8,415 nt of DNA from JAFAVZ01 sp036009105 (GTDB lineage: Bacteria > Acidobacteriota > Thermoanaerobaculia > Gp7-AA8). Where the stretch lies: positions 1 to 8,415 of the forward strand of contig DASYMJ010000111.1 of NCBI GenBank assembly GCA_036009105.1, given 5' to 3'. Position 1 is the stretch's first letter. Every line of letters starts with the position of its first letter. Under the pieces are notes generated by a model. That model saw nothing but the letters and a program-made list of their open reading frames with translations. It did no database searches and was not told where the DNA came from. This document shows positions 1 through 5,858 of the stretch, piece after piece. Made by a program: the position numbers and the translations under genes.

Positions 1-737
1 TCGATGGAGGCGCGTCCGAGGTTCTCCGCGCGGATGACGCCGTAGAGGCTGCGCCACTTCGGCGAGACGTCTTCGGCGTTCGCGTAGACCACGGCGGCGA
101 GCTCGCGGTCGAACAGCGCAAACCCGCGAGGCGCGATGGGCCGCACCTCGGAGATGCGCGAGTAGACCTGCGGGTCGCGGGTGCGCAGGTCGCGGAGCAG
201 CGCCACGCTGCGGGCGAGCTCCTCGCCGCCGGCCTCCGCGATGAGCGGCAGGTCTTCGTCGCCCACCCGCGGGGAGAGCTCGGCGAACTCGATGCCCTGC
301 TCGTCCACGTACACCAGCCGGTCGCCGCGCTGCACGAGCGCCACGGCGCTCCGCTCGACGATGTTGATGCGCAGCGTGCCGGGCAGCTTCTTCTCGATGT
401 TGACCCCGCGGATCCACGACACGCCGCGCAAGTCATTCTGCACACGGGAGATATCGAGATCGAAGAGATTTGCGCCGACGTAGCGCCGCGTCACCGCCTC
501 GAGCGCGGCGCGCGGGGTGTGCTTCGCGCCGCCTACTTCGATCTGCCGCACGGCGAAGCGCTCGCCGCGGTGGATGTGGCGGTACACCACGACGCCGACC
601 GCGGCGATGATCAGCACGAAGACGGCGTTGCGCAGCACGACGAGCAGGCGCGCGATCTGGATCTGGCGCTGGTTGCGGCGCAGGCCTGCCACGTCGGTCG
701 GGCGGAAGAAGCGCTGGGTGGTGTCGAAACTGTTCAT
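1..737 (-). CDS. ftsQ: Cell division protein FtsQ, C-terminus cut by window edge
   Basis: FtsQ is a bitopic inner-membrane divisome protein that scaffolds FtsB/FtsL and links early and late division proteins. I translated 245 residues from the ATG at 737 with no stop, so the C-terminal part lies beyond base 1. It has a basic cytoplasmic N-terminus (residues 1-36), one membrane segment at about 38-52 (FVLIIAAVGVVVY) and a POTRA domain at about 61-131. The POTRA domain begins FAVRQIEVGG and includes GANLFDLDI and the typical strand WIRGVNIEKKLPGTLRI. A beta-rich domain follows, starting near LVQRGDRLVYVDEQG. The start ATG overlaps the murC stop in ATGA, and only a weak G-rich stretch precedes it, so translation is probably coupled to murC. 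Its place after murC is usual for dcw clusters. Sequence identity is low in this family, so the call rests on architecture plus position. Confidence 0.93.
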   Translation of the reverse strand, partial: MNSFDTTQRFFRPTDVAGLRRNQRQIQIARLLVVLRNAVFVLIIAAVGVVVYRHIHRGERFAVRQIEVGGAKHTPRAALEAVTRRYVGANLFDLDISRVQNDLRGVSWIRGVNIEKKLPGTLRINIVERSAVALVQRGDRLVYVDEQGIEFAELSPRVGDEDLPLIAEAGGEELARSVALLRDLRTRDPQVYSRISEVRPIAPRGFALFDRELAAVVYANAEDVSPKWRSLYGVIRAENLGRASI

Positions 738-2095
738 GGCCTGATCCCCGCCCCGCCGCTGACCAGCGACTCCGCGATCTCGTGCACGTCGCCCGCGCCC
801 ATGGTGATGAAGACGTCGCCCGGCAGCAGCCGGCGCCGCATCTCGTTGACGATCTCCGCGTTGCTGCGGTCGAGGAACTCCACCCCTTGCGCCTGGTCAG
901 CGATCATCCGCGCGGAGATGCCGTCCAGCGGCTGCTCGCGCGCGGCGTAGATGGGCGAGACGAGGGCCACGTCGGCGGCGAGCAGCGACTGGGCGAACTC
1001 GCGCGCGAAGTCGCGGGTGCGCGAGTAGAGGTGCGGCTGGAAGAGGGCCACGATGCGCCGCTCCGGGTAGCCGCTCCGCGCCGCGGCCAGCGTGGCCGCG
1101 ATCTCGGTGGGGTGATGCGCGTAGTCGTCGACCACGAGCGCACCGCGGTAATCGCCCAGGATCTGGAAGCGGCGGTCGACGCCGAGGAACTTCGACAGCG
1201 CTCCGCTGATCGTCTCCCCGTCGATGCCGAGCTCCAGGCCGACGGCGATCGCCGCCAGGGCGTTGCGCACGTTGTGCTCGCCGGGGACGAAGAGCTTGAA
1301 GAAGCCGACGCCCGGCACCTGGAAGGAGGAGCCGCGGTCGGCGAAGCGGAGGTTCGTGGCGCGCAACTCGGCCTGATCGCCCAGGCCGTAGCGCACCACG
1401 CGCTGGTGCACCCGGCGGAGGAGCTTCATCACCGCCGGATCGTCGGCGCAGGCGATGACCACCCCGCCCGGCTTCACCCCTTCGGTGAAGAGGCGGAAGG
1501 CCTCCACGATGTTCTCGAAGCTGCCGTAGTACTCGAGGTGATCGGCCTCGATGTTGGTCACCACGGCCACCTCGGGGTGCAGCTGGTGAAACGTGCGGTC
1601 GTACTCGTCGGCCTCCACGACCACGAAGTCGCTCTTGCCGCTTCTGGCGTTCGAATCGATGTTGCGCAGCACGCCGCCGACGAGGATGGTCGGGTCGAGG
1701 CCGGCCTCACCCAGGACGACGGCGATCATGGCCGAGGTGGTGGTCTTGCCGTGCGTGCCGGCGACGCCGATGCCGCGCTTGTGGTTCACCAGCTCGCCCA
1801 GCATGGTGGAACGCTTCATCACCCGCACGCCGCGCTCGTGCGCCGCGTCGATCTCCGGGTTGTTGCCTTTCACGGCGGAGGTGACGACGACCAGGTCGAC
1901 GTCGTCGAGATGGGAGGCGGCGTGGCCGATGGTCACCGGGATGTCGCGCCGCTGCAGGAGGTCGGTCGCCGCCGACCGTTTCAGATCGCATCCGGAGACG
2001 GAGACGCCCGCGTCGTGGAGGATGTCGGCGATGGCGCTCATGCCGATTCCTCCGATCCCGACGAAATGGATCTTCTTAATGTCACCAAAATTCAT
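734..2095 (-). CDS. murC: UDP-N-acetylmuramate--L-alanine ligase MurC
   Basis: MurC is the cytoplasmic ATP-dependent ligase that adds L-alanine to UDP-MurNAc, the first step of stem peptide assembly. The protein has 453 residues, somewhat shorter than E. coli MurC. The N-terminal Rossmann domain opens with IHFVGIGGIGMSAIADIL (9-26). The ATP-binding loop GTHGKTTT is at 113-120, EADEYDRTF at 161-169, NIEADH at 181-186, GEHNVRNAL at 272-280, DRRF at 307-310, DDYAHHPTE at 323-331 and FQPHLYSRT at 352-360. The invariant Lys, Glu, His and paired Asn of the Mur ligase family are therefore present. The ATG at 2095 is the only plausible start, because an in-frame TAA lies 15 bases upstream. No Shine-Dalgarno sequence precedes it, and the start codon sits in a small predicted hairpin loop. 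murG ends 27 bases upstream; the murC stop overlaps the ftsQ start. Confidence 0.97.
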   Translation of the reverse strand: MNFGDIKKIHFVGIGGIGMSAIADILHDAGVSVSGCDLKRSAATDLLQRRDIPVTIGHAASHLDDVDLVVVTSAVKGNNPEIDAAHERGVRVMKRSTMLGELVNHKRGIGVAGTHGKTTTSAMIAVVLGEAGLDPTILVGGVLRNIDSNARSGKSDFVVVEADEYDRTFHQLHPEVAVVTNIEADHLEYYGSFENIVEAFRLFTEGVKPGGVVIACADDPAVMKLLRRVHQRVVRYGLGDQAELRATNLRFADRGSSFQVPGVGFFKLFVPGEHNVRNALAAIAVGLELGIDGETISGALSKFLGVDRRFQILGDYRGALVVDDYAHHPTEIAATLAAARSGYPERRIVALFQPHLYSRTRDFAREFAQSLLAADVALVSPIYAAREQPLDGISARMIADQAQGVEFLDRSNAEIVNEMRRRLLPGDVFITMGAGDVHEIAESLVSGGAGIRP

Positions 2096-2105
2096 TCTGT
2101 TGGTG
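2083..2105 (-). promoter_or_regulatory. Hairpin presenting the murC start codon
   Basis: On the mRNA strand CACCAA (2105-2100) can pair with TTGGTG (2088-2083). This leaves an 11-base loop that contains the murC ATG (2095-2093). No purine-rich ribosome binding site precedes the ATG. The six-base stem is seen in the sequence. A role in initiation is inference, and a stem this short could be chance. Confidence 0.25.
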
Positions 2106-2122
2106 GCGTCTTAATGAAAATT

Positions 2123-3205
2123 TTAAACGCTTCCTTCAATCTTTTCTATGTAATTGACGATCTTTTTCGTGGCATCGGGAGCGGCCAGCCGTCCGGCTGC
2201 CTCGCCCATGCGCCTGGAGCGCTCCGAATCGCCCAATACCTCGGCGATCGCGGCGGCCAGCCGCTCGGGCGTCAACTCGCTTTCGGTGATGACGATCCCG
2301 CCGCCCGCCTGCTCCACGACGCGCGCGTTCAGCTCCTGGTGGTTGTTCGTGGCGGCGGCGAAGGGGATGAAGACGGCCGGCCGTGCCGCGGCCGCGAGCT
2401 CCCCCACCGTCATCGCGCCGGCGCGGCTGACCACGAGGTCCGCCGCGGCCATCTCGGCCGAGATCGGATCGAGGTAGGGCACCACGCGCGCGCCGGCGAA
2501 GGCCGAGGCGCGATAGGCGTCCTGCACGGTCTGCACGTCGTGGGGGCCGGTCTGGTGGACGATCTCCAGCTGGTCCTTCATCCGGGCCAGGAACATCAGC
2601 GCGCCGGTCATGGCGTTGTTGATGATGCGGGAGCCCTGGGAGCCGCCGAAGATGAGGAGACGCTTGTTCGCATGCGCGGCCGGAGGGTGATCGAAGAACT
2701 CGGCGCGGATCGGGTTGCCGGTCACGACGCCGCTTTTGGTCTTCATCCGCTTCAGCGCTTCCTCGAAGCCGACCGCCACGACGGTGACGAAGCGGGCCAG
2801 GAGGCGGTTGGTGAGGCCGGGGAAGGCGTTCGACTCGTGGATGATGGTGGGGATGCCGCGCAGCCACGCCGCCACGAGCACCGGGCCGGAGGAGTAGCCG
2901 CCCACGCCCAGCACGACCGCGGGACGATGCTTGCCGACCAGCTTCCATGCCTGCAGGAAGCCGAGGGGGAGCCGCAACAAGTTCTCGAGCAGATCGGCCG
3001 GGCCTTTGCCTTTCAGGCCGCCGACGTCGATGAGCTCCAGCGGGAAGCCGGCCTTCGGCACCAGCGTCTTCTCCAGACCCCGCTCGGTGCCGACGAAGAC
3101 GACGTTCCGCTCCGGGTTGCGCGCCAGCCACTCCCGCGCGATGGCGATGGCCGGGTAGATGTGTCCGCCCGTGCCGCCGCCGGCGATCATCATGGTCTCA
3201 GCCAC
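2123..3205 (-). CDS. murG: UDP-GlcNAc:lipid I N-acetylglucosaminyltransferase MurG
   Basis: MurG is a peripheral membrane GT-B (family GT28) enzyme that transfers GlcNAc from UDP-GlcNAc to lipid I on the cytoplasmic face, making lipid II. From the GTG at 3205 the protein has 360 residues, close to the family length. Motifs seen are GGGTGGH (9-15), GGYSSGP (102-108), HESNAFPG (123-130), GNPIR (163-167), GGSQG (187-191), SRAGAMTVGEL (260-270) and NNHQELNA (287-294). A hydrophobic patch near 72-87 may dock to the membrane. I chose the GTG because GGGAGG lies five bases upstream and the glycine loop falls at the usual distance from the N-terminus. The frame stays open upstream to an ATG at 3265, but those 20 codons lie mostly in the inverted-repeat element. 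An ATG at 3193 is possible but has no ribosome site. Confidence 0.96.
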   Translation of the reverse strand: MAETMMIAGGGTGGHIYPAIAIAREWLARNPERNVVFVGTERGLEKTLVPKAGFPLELIDVGGLKGKGPADLLENLLRLPLGFLQAWKLVGKHRPAVVLGVGGYSSGPVLVAAWLRGIPTIIHESNAFPGLTNRLLARFVTVVAVGFEEALKRMKTKSGVVTGNPIRAEFFDHPPAAHANKRLLIFGGSQGSRIINNAMTGALMFLARMKDQLEIVHQTGPHDVQTVQDAYRASAFAGARVVPYLDPISAEMAAADLVVSRAGAMTVGELAAAARPAVFIPFAAATNNHQELNARVVEQAGGGIVITESELTPERLAAAIAEVLGDSERSRRMGEAAGRLAAPDATKKIVNYIEKIEGSV

Positions 3206-3210
3206 GCCCG

Positions 3211-3216
3211 CCTCCC
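3211..3216 (-). promoter_or_regulatory. Ribosome binding site deciding the murG GTG start
   Basis: GGGAGG on the minus strand stands five bases before the GTG at 3205. The ATG codons at 3265 and 3193 have no comparable site. It lies seven bases beyond the end of the 85-bp inverted repeat, so a hairpin in the mRNA would end just before it. Confidence 0.75.
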
Positions 3217-3222
3217 GCCGAG

Positions 3223-3307
3223 GTGTCATCCTGAGGCGCGCGGACGCCGAAGGATCCCCGCGCAATGGCAGGAGATCCTTCGTCCTCCGCCGGACTCAGG
3301 ATGACAC
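3223..3307. repeat. 85-bp inverted-repeat element (TCATCCTGAG / GAAGGATC type)
   Basis: Two 34-base arms (3223-3256 and 3274-3307) are inverted copies with five mismatches, around a 17-base loop. The outer 13 bases (GTGTCATCCTGAG and CTCAGGATGACAC) match perfectly, as do the inner nine (CGAAGGATC and GATCCTTCG). From memory, elements with these two boxes are dispersed in many copies in intergenic DNA of Acidobacteriota, Gemmatimonadota and other environmental bacteria. No transposase lies in the element, so it would have to be moved in trans. On the plus strand T6 (3312-3317) follows the stem after four bases. On the operon strand no T-run follows, so it should not end the operon transcript. 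Confidence 0.85.
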
Positions 3308-3346
3308 TCGGTTTTTTCACGCCCATCTCGCCCATTTCTTTTTTTC

Positions 3347-4441
3347 TCAGGTTGATTGCTGCGACAGATTCAGCAGGATGCCGATCGACATCAGGGAGGC
3401 GATCAGCGAGGAGCCGCCGTAGCTGACCAGCGGCAGGGGCAGGCCTTTGGTGGGCAGGAGGCAGAGGGCGACGCTGACGTTGATCAGCGTCTGCACGGCG
3501 ATGAGCAGCGTCACGCCGAGCGCCGCATAGAACGTGAACCGCTCCTCGCTTCCGCGGCAGACGCGGTAGCCGCGCCAGACCAGGAAGCCGAAGGCGCCCA
3601 GGAGCAGGATCGCGCCGAGGAAGCCGAGCTCCTCGCCGATGATGGAGAAGATGAAGTCGGTGTGCGGCTCCGGGAGGAAGAAGAGCTTCTGCCGCCCGTT
3701 GCCGATGCCCAGCCCGCCGAAGCCGCCCGTGCCGAGGGCGATCAGCGACTGCAGCGGCTGGAAGCCTTTGCCCAGCGGATCGGCCTCCGGGTTGAAGAAG
3801 CTGAGCACGCGGCCGAGACGGTAGGCGGTGCTGAAGACGAGCGCCGCCGCGGCGGGAATCAGCGCCATCGAGAAGAGCGCGACGCGGCGCCAGGAGATGC
3901 CGGCGGCGATGACCATCCCGGCCGCGACCGCCACGAGCGTCGTGGCCGTGCCGAAGTCTTCCAGCACGATGAGGCCCGCGAAAAGGGCGATGACGCAGCC
4001 GAGCGGCAGCAGGGTCGAGGTCAGTTCATTGATGCGGTCCTCCCGCCTGGCCAGATACGAGGCGAGGAAGAGGATGATCACCGGCTTGGCGAACTCGGAC
4101 GGCTGCAACTGGAAACCCGGCATCACGAGCCAGCGATGCTTGCCGTTGATGGCGGGCTGGAACAGGACCACGATCAGGCCGAGCAGGACCAGGCCCATCA
4201 GCGTGTAGATGATCCGCTTGTCGCGCAGGATGGCGATGTCGAGGTGCATCAGGGCGAGCATCGCCGCGACGCCGGCGATGCCGGCCACGCACTGCTTGGT
4301 CAGGAAGTGATACGGATTCGTCGCCCCGAAGCGCTGCGTGGCGATGAGGGCCGAGGCGCTGTAGATCATCACCAGCCCGAAGACGACGATGAGCATGGCC
4401 GTGCCGAAGAGCCAGGAGTCGTGGGCGAGTTTGCGGCTCAT
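3347..4441 (-). CDS. ftsW: Septal peptidoglycan glycosyltransferase FtsW (SEDS family)
   Basis: FtsW is a polytopic inner-membrane SEDS protein that polymerises lipid II into septal glycan together with a class b PBP such as FtsI. The protein has 364 residues with about ten hydrophobic segments. Family motifs include MIYSASA near 25-31, QPSEFAK (113-119), LEDFGTA (160-166), GKGFQPLQSLIALGTGG (224-240), PEPHTDFIFSIIGEELG (257-273) and LPLPLVSYGGSSL (334-346). Asp262, in HTDF, corresponds by motif to the catalytic Asp of SEDS proteins. RodA shares these motifs, and FtsW is preferred because of the position between murD and murG. The ATG at 4441 has GGAGG five bases upstream. The gene is separated from murD by a repeat insertion and from murG by another. 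The C-terminal tail after the last membrane segment is very short. Confidence 0.95.
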   Translation of the reverse strand: MSRKLAHDSWLFGTAMLIVVFGLVMIYSASALIATQRFGATNPYHFLTKQCVAGIAGVAAMLALMHLDIAILRDKRIIYTLMGLVLLGLIVVLFQPAINGKHRWLVMPGFQLQPSEFAKPVIILFLASYLARREDRINELTSTLLPLGCVIALFAGLIVLEDFGTATTLVAVAAGMVIAAGISWRRVALFSMALIPAAAALVFSTAYRLGRVLSFFNPEADPLGKGFQPLQSLIALGTGGFGGLGIGNGRQKLFFLPEPHTDFIFSIIGEELGFLGAILLLGAFGFLVWRGYRVCRGSEERFTFYAALGVTLLIAVQTLINVSVALCLLPTKGLPLPLVSYGGSSLIASLMSIGILLNLSQQST

Positions 4442-4446
4442 GCGAG

Positions 4447-4453
4447 CCTCCGG
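4447..4453 (-). promoter_or_regulatory. Ribosome binding site of ftsW
   Basis: CCGGAGG on the minus strand ends five bases before the ftsW ATG. The matching place before the other copy of the duplicated start (ATG at 4545) reads GGGGG, a weaker site. Of the two duplicated starts, this one is therefore the better equipped. Confidence 0.7.
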
Positions 4454-4456
4454 AGG

Positions 4457-4531
4457 GCGATCGGCGAGCGGCGATCGGTGATCAGGAGAGACGTCGCCGC
4501 TTTCGATCGCTGATCGCTGCTCGCTGATCGC
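4457..4531. repeat. Heptad-based inverted repeat (GCGATCR units)
   Basis: Arms 4457-4483 and 4505-4531 (27 bases each, 21-base loop) are inverted copies with four differences. Each arm is built of seven-base units: GCGATCG, GCGAGCG, GCGATCG, GTGATC in one, and GCGATCA, GCGAGCA, GCGATCA, GCGATC in the other. Three of the four differences fall at the last base of a heptad. All four are transitions that leave G.U pairs in plus-strand RNA and A.C mismatches in the operon mRNA. From memory, similar GATCAGC-rich repeats are dispersed in several environmental bacterial genomes. Confidence 0.8.
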
Positions 4532-4541
4532 TTCAGTGCGC

Positions 4542-5858
4542 TCATGCGAGCCCCCGCACCAACTCCTCGAAGTGCTCTCCGCGGTGCTCGAAGTTGCGAT
4601 ACTGGTCGAAGCTCGCGCAGGCGGGCGAGAGCAGCACGGTCTCCCCTGCCTTCGCGTGCCGCGCCGCCCACTCCACGGCCCGCTGCATGTCGTTCACCGG
4701 CACGATCTCGGTGGTGCCATCGAGAGCTTCGGCGATGCGGGAAGCGGAGGAGCCGATCGTCAATACCGCGCGGGCCTTGGTCTGCACGAGCTCGCGCATC
4801 CGCTCGAACTCGCCGGCCTTGTCCTTGCCGCCGAGGATGAGGATGACCCGGGAGTCGGGGAAGGAGGCCAGCGACTTGAGCGTGGCGTCGACGTTCGTCC
4901 CCTTCGAGTCGTTGATCCATTGCACGCCGCCGCGCTCGCGCACCACGACCATGCGATGGGGCAGGCCGGCGAAGGTGCCGAAGGCGATCTGCACGTCGAC
5001 GTCGTCCACCCCCACCGCGCGCGCGGCGAGCCAGGCGGCGAGCGCGTTCTCCACGTTCGCCGTGCCGGGCAGGCGCAGCGCGGCGCGGGGGATGCGGCGC
5101 TCGTTGCCGTCGACGCGCATCACGAGGTCGTCGCCGTCCTGCCACGCGCCGGTGTCCACGGTGCTGCCCGAGGAGAAGCGCCAGATCCTGGCGACCGAGT
5201 CGCGCGGCGCGCTGCGGCGCTCGTCCGCGTTCACGATGGCCACGTCGGCCGAGCCCTGGTTGCGGAACACGCGGTACTTCGCCGCGGCGTAGGCGTCGAA
5301 GTGCGGGTAGCGGTCCATGTGATCGGGGGTGATGTTCAGCAGCAGCGCGACGTCCGCTCGGAAGGTGTCGACCGTCTCCAGCTGGAAGGAGGAGAGCTCG
5401 AGCACGTACGTGCGCGGCTTCTCCGGATCGAGCGCCTTGATGAGCGGCTCGCCGATGTTGCCGGCCACGATGGGCTGGCGGCCGGCCACGCGCAGGATCT
5501 CGCCGATGAGCGCCGTGGTGGTCGACTTGCCGTTCGAGCCGGTGACGGCGATGACCGCGCCCTTCAGGTTGCGATAGGCCAGCTCGATCTCGCCCACGAT
5601 GGGTATGCCCATCGCGCCGGCCTGCAGGAGCAGGGCGTTGGTCAGCGGCACGCCGGGGCTGAGGACGATGGTGCTGATGTGGTCGAGCAGCGCGCCGTCC
5701 TCGCGGCCGAAGGCGCGCTCCACCCGCTCATCCAGTGGATAAGGCAAGGACGGCGAAACGTTGCTGTCGGCGAGCGTGACTTCATCGCCCCGCGCGGCGA
5801 GGAAGTTCGCGGACGCCACGCCGGACTTGCCGGCTCCCAGTACGAGGACTTTGCTCAT
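4542..5858 (-). CDS. murD: UDP-N-acetylmuramoyl-L-alanine--D-glutamate ligase MurD
   Basis: MurD is the cytoplasmic ATP-dependent ligase adding D-glutamate to UDP-MurNAc-L-Ala. The protein has 438 residues, matching the E. coli length. Motifs seen are VLGAGKSG (6-13), TGSNGKSTT (106-114, Lys111), GNIG (133-136), ELSSFQLE (154-161, Glu154), NITPDHMDRY (175-184, His180), AAKYRVF with the likely carbamylated Lys194, LPHR (299-302), NDSKGTN (316-322, Asp317), GGKDKAGEF (343-351) and the C-terminal SPACASFDQYRNFEHRGEHF (411-430). The usual HN motif reads AN here (GTANVEN, 265-271), but both invariant asparagines, 268 and 271, remain. The ATG at 5858 overlaps the mraY stop in ATGA and gives the expected N-terminus. 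The open frame upstream, to 6104, is inside mraY and unlike MurD. No Shine-Dalgarno sequence is seen, so translation is likely coupled to mraY. Confidence 0.97.
   Translation of the reverse strand: MSKVLVLGAGKSGVASANFLAARGDEVTLADSNVSPSLPYPLDERVERAFGREDGALLDHISTIVLSPGVPLTNALLLQAGAMGIPIVGEIELAYRNLKGAVIAVTGSNGKSTTTALIGEILRVAGRQPIVAGNIGEPLIKALDPEKPRTYVLELSSFQLETVDTFRADVALLLNITPDHMDRYPHFDAYAAAKYRVFRNQGSADVAIVNADERRSAPRDSVARIWRFSSGSTVDTGAWQDGDDLVMRVDGNERRIPRAALRLPGTANVENALAAWLAARAVGVDDVDVQIAFGTFAGLPHRMVVVRERGGVQWINDSKGTNVDATLKSLASFPDSRVILILGGKDKAGEFERMRELVQTKARAVLTIGSSASRIAEALDGTTEIVPVNDMQRAVEWAARHAKAGETVLLSPACASFDQYRNFEHRGEHFEELVRGLA

Larger units (their letters stand above)
3198..3335 (-). other. 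45-codon open frame through the repeat, ending on the murG start
   Basis: An ATG at 3335, 11 bases after the ftsW stop, opens 45 codons that pass through the whole inverted repeat. The TGA is at 3200-3198, just inside the murG start (GTGGCTGA). The first 18 bases are a near-perfect 9-base tandem repeat (ATGGGCGAG, ATGGGCGTG). The product has no recognisable domain and is mostly repeat-encoded. There is no clear ribosome binding site, although ftsW translation ends just before. It may be a coupling frame rather than a gene for a working protein, or it may be chance. Confidence 0.25.
4438..4545 (-). other. 35-codon open frame bridging murD and ftsW by two ATGA overlaps
   Basis: The murD stop is part of ATGA (4545-4542), and that ATG opens 35 codons ending in TGA at 4440-4438, which is part of the ATGA of the ftsW start. 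The frame crosses the heptad repeat without a stop and gives a basic, Ser/Arg-rich peptide starting MSALKRSASSDQRS. A weak GGGGG lies five bases before its ATG. It resembles no known protein and is probably a by-product of the repeat insertion. It could nevertheless carry ribosomes from murD to ftsW. Confidence 0.3.
4436..4552. repeat. 13-bp direct duplication flanking the murD/ftsW insertion
   Basis: GCTCATGCGAGCC occurs at 4436-4448 and again at 4540-4552, 104 bases apart. On the coding strand each copy contains the ATGA stop-start motif. One copy carries the murD stop and the other the ftsW start. This looks like an ancestral murD-ftsW ATGA overlap that was duplicated when the heptad repeat entered. 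Thirteen bases is long for a transposition target duplication, so replication slippage or another mechanism is possible. Confidence 0.7.

Noticed and set aside
782..3304. An 840-codon open frame on the plus strand across murC and murG
   Set aside because: It lies antisense to two clearly identified genes and has a low-complexity, Arg/His/Asp/Glu-rich product. Long antisense frames of this kind are expected in GC-rich DNA with strong third-position bias.
3223..3307. An intrinsic terminator ending the ftsW transcript before murG
   Set aside because: On the operon strand the stem is followed by GC-rich DNA with the murG ribosome site, not a T-run. The stem is explained by the repeat element.
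3356..4513. A 385-codon plus-strand open frame opposite ftsW
   Set aside because: It is the mirror of a hydrophobic membrane protein: the product is strongly charged (E, D, Q, R) and has no domain. Its end runs into the heptad repeat.
4457..4531. A CRISPR-like array from the 7-base repeats
   Set aside because: The units are only seven bases, contiguous and arranged as two inverted arms. There are no spacers and no cas genes.
4438..5145. A 235-codon minus-strand frame overlapping murD
   Set aside because: It is an alternative frame of murD with an Arg/Ala-rich product. Only its last 35 codons, after the ATG at 4545, lie mostly outside murD, and those are reported separately.
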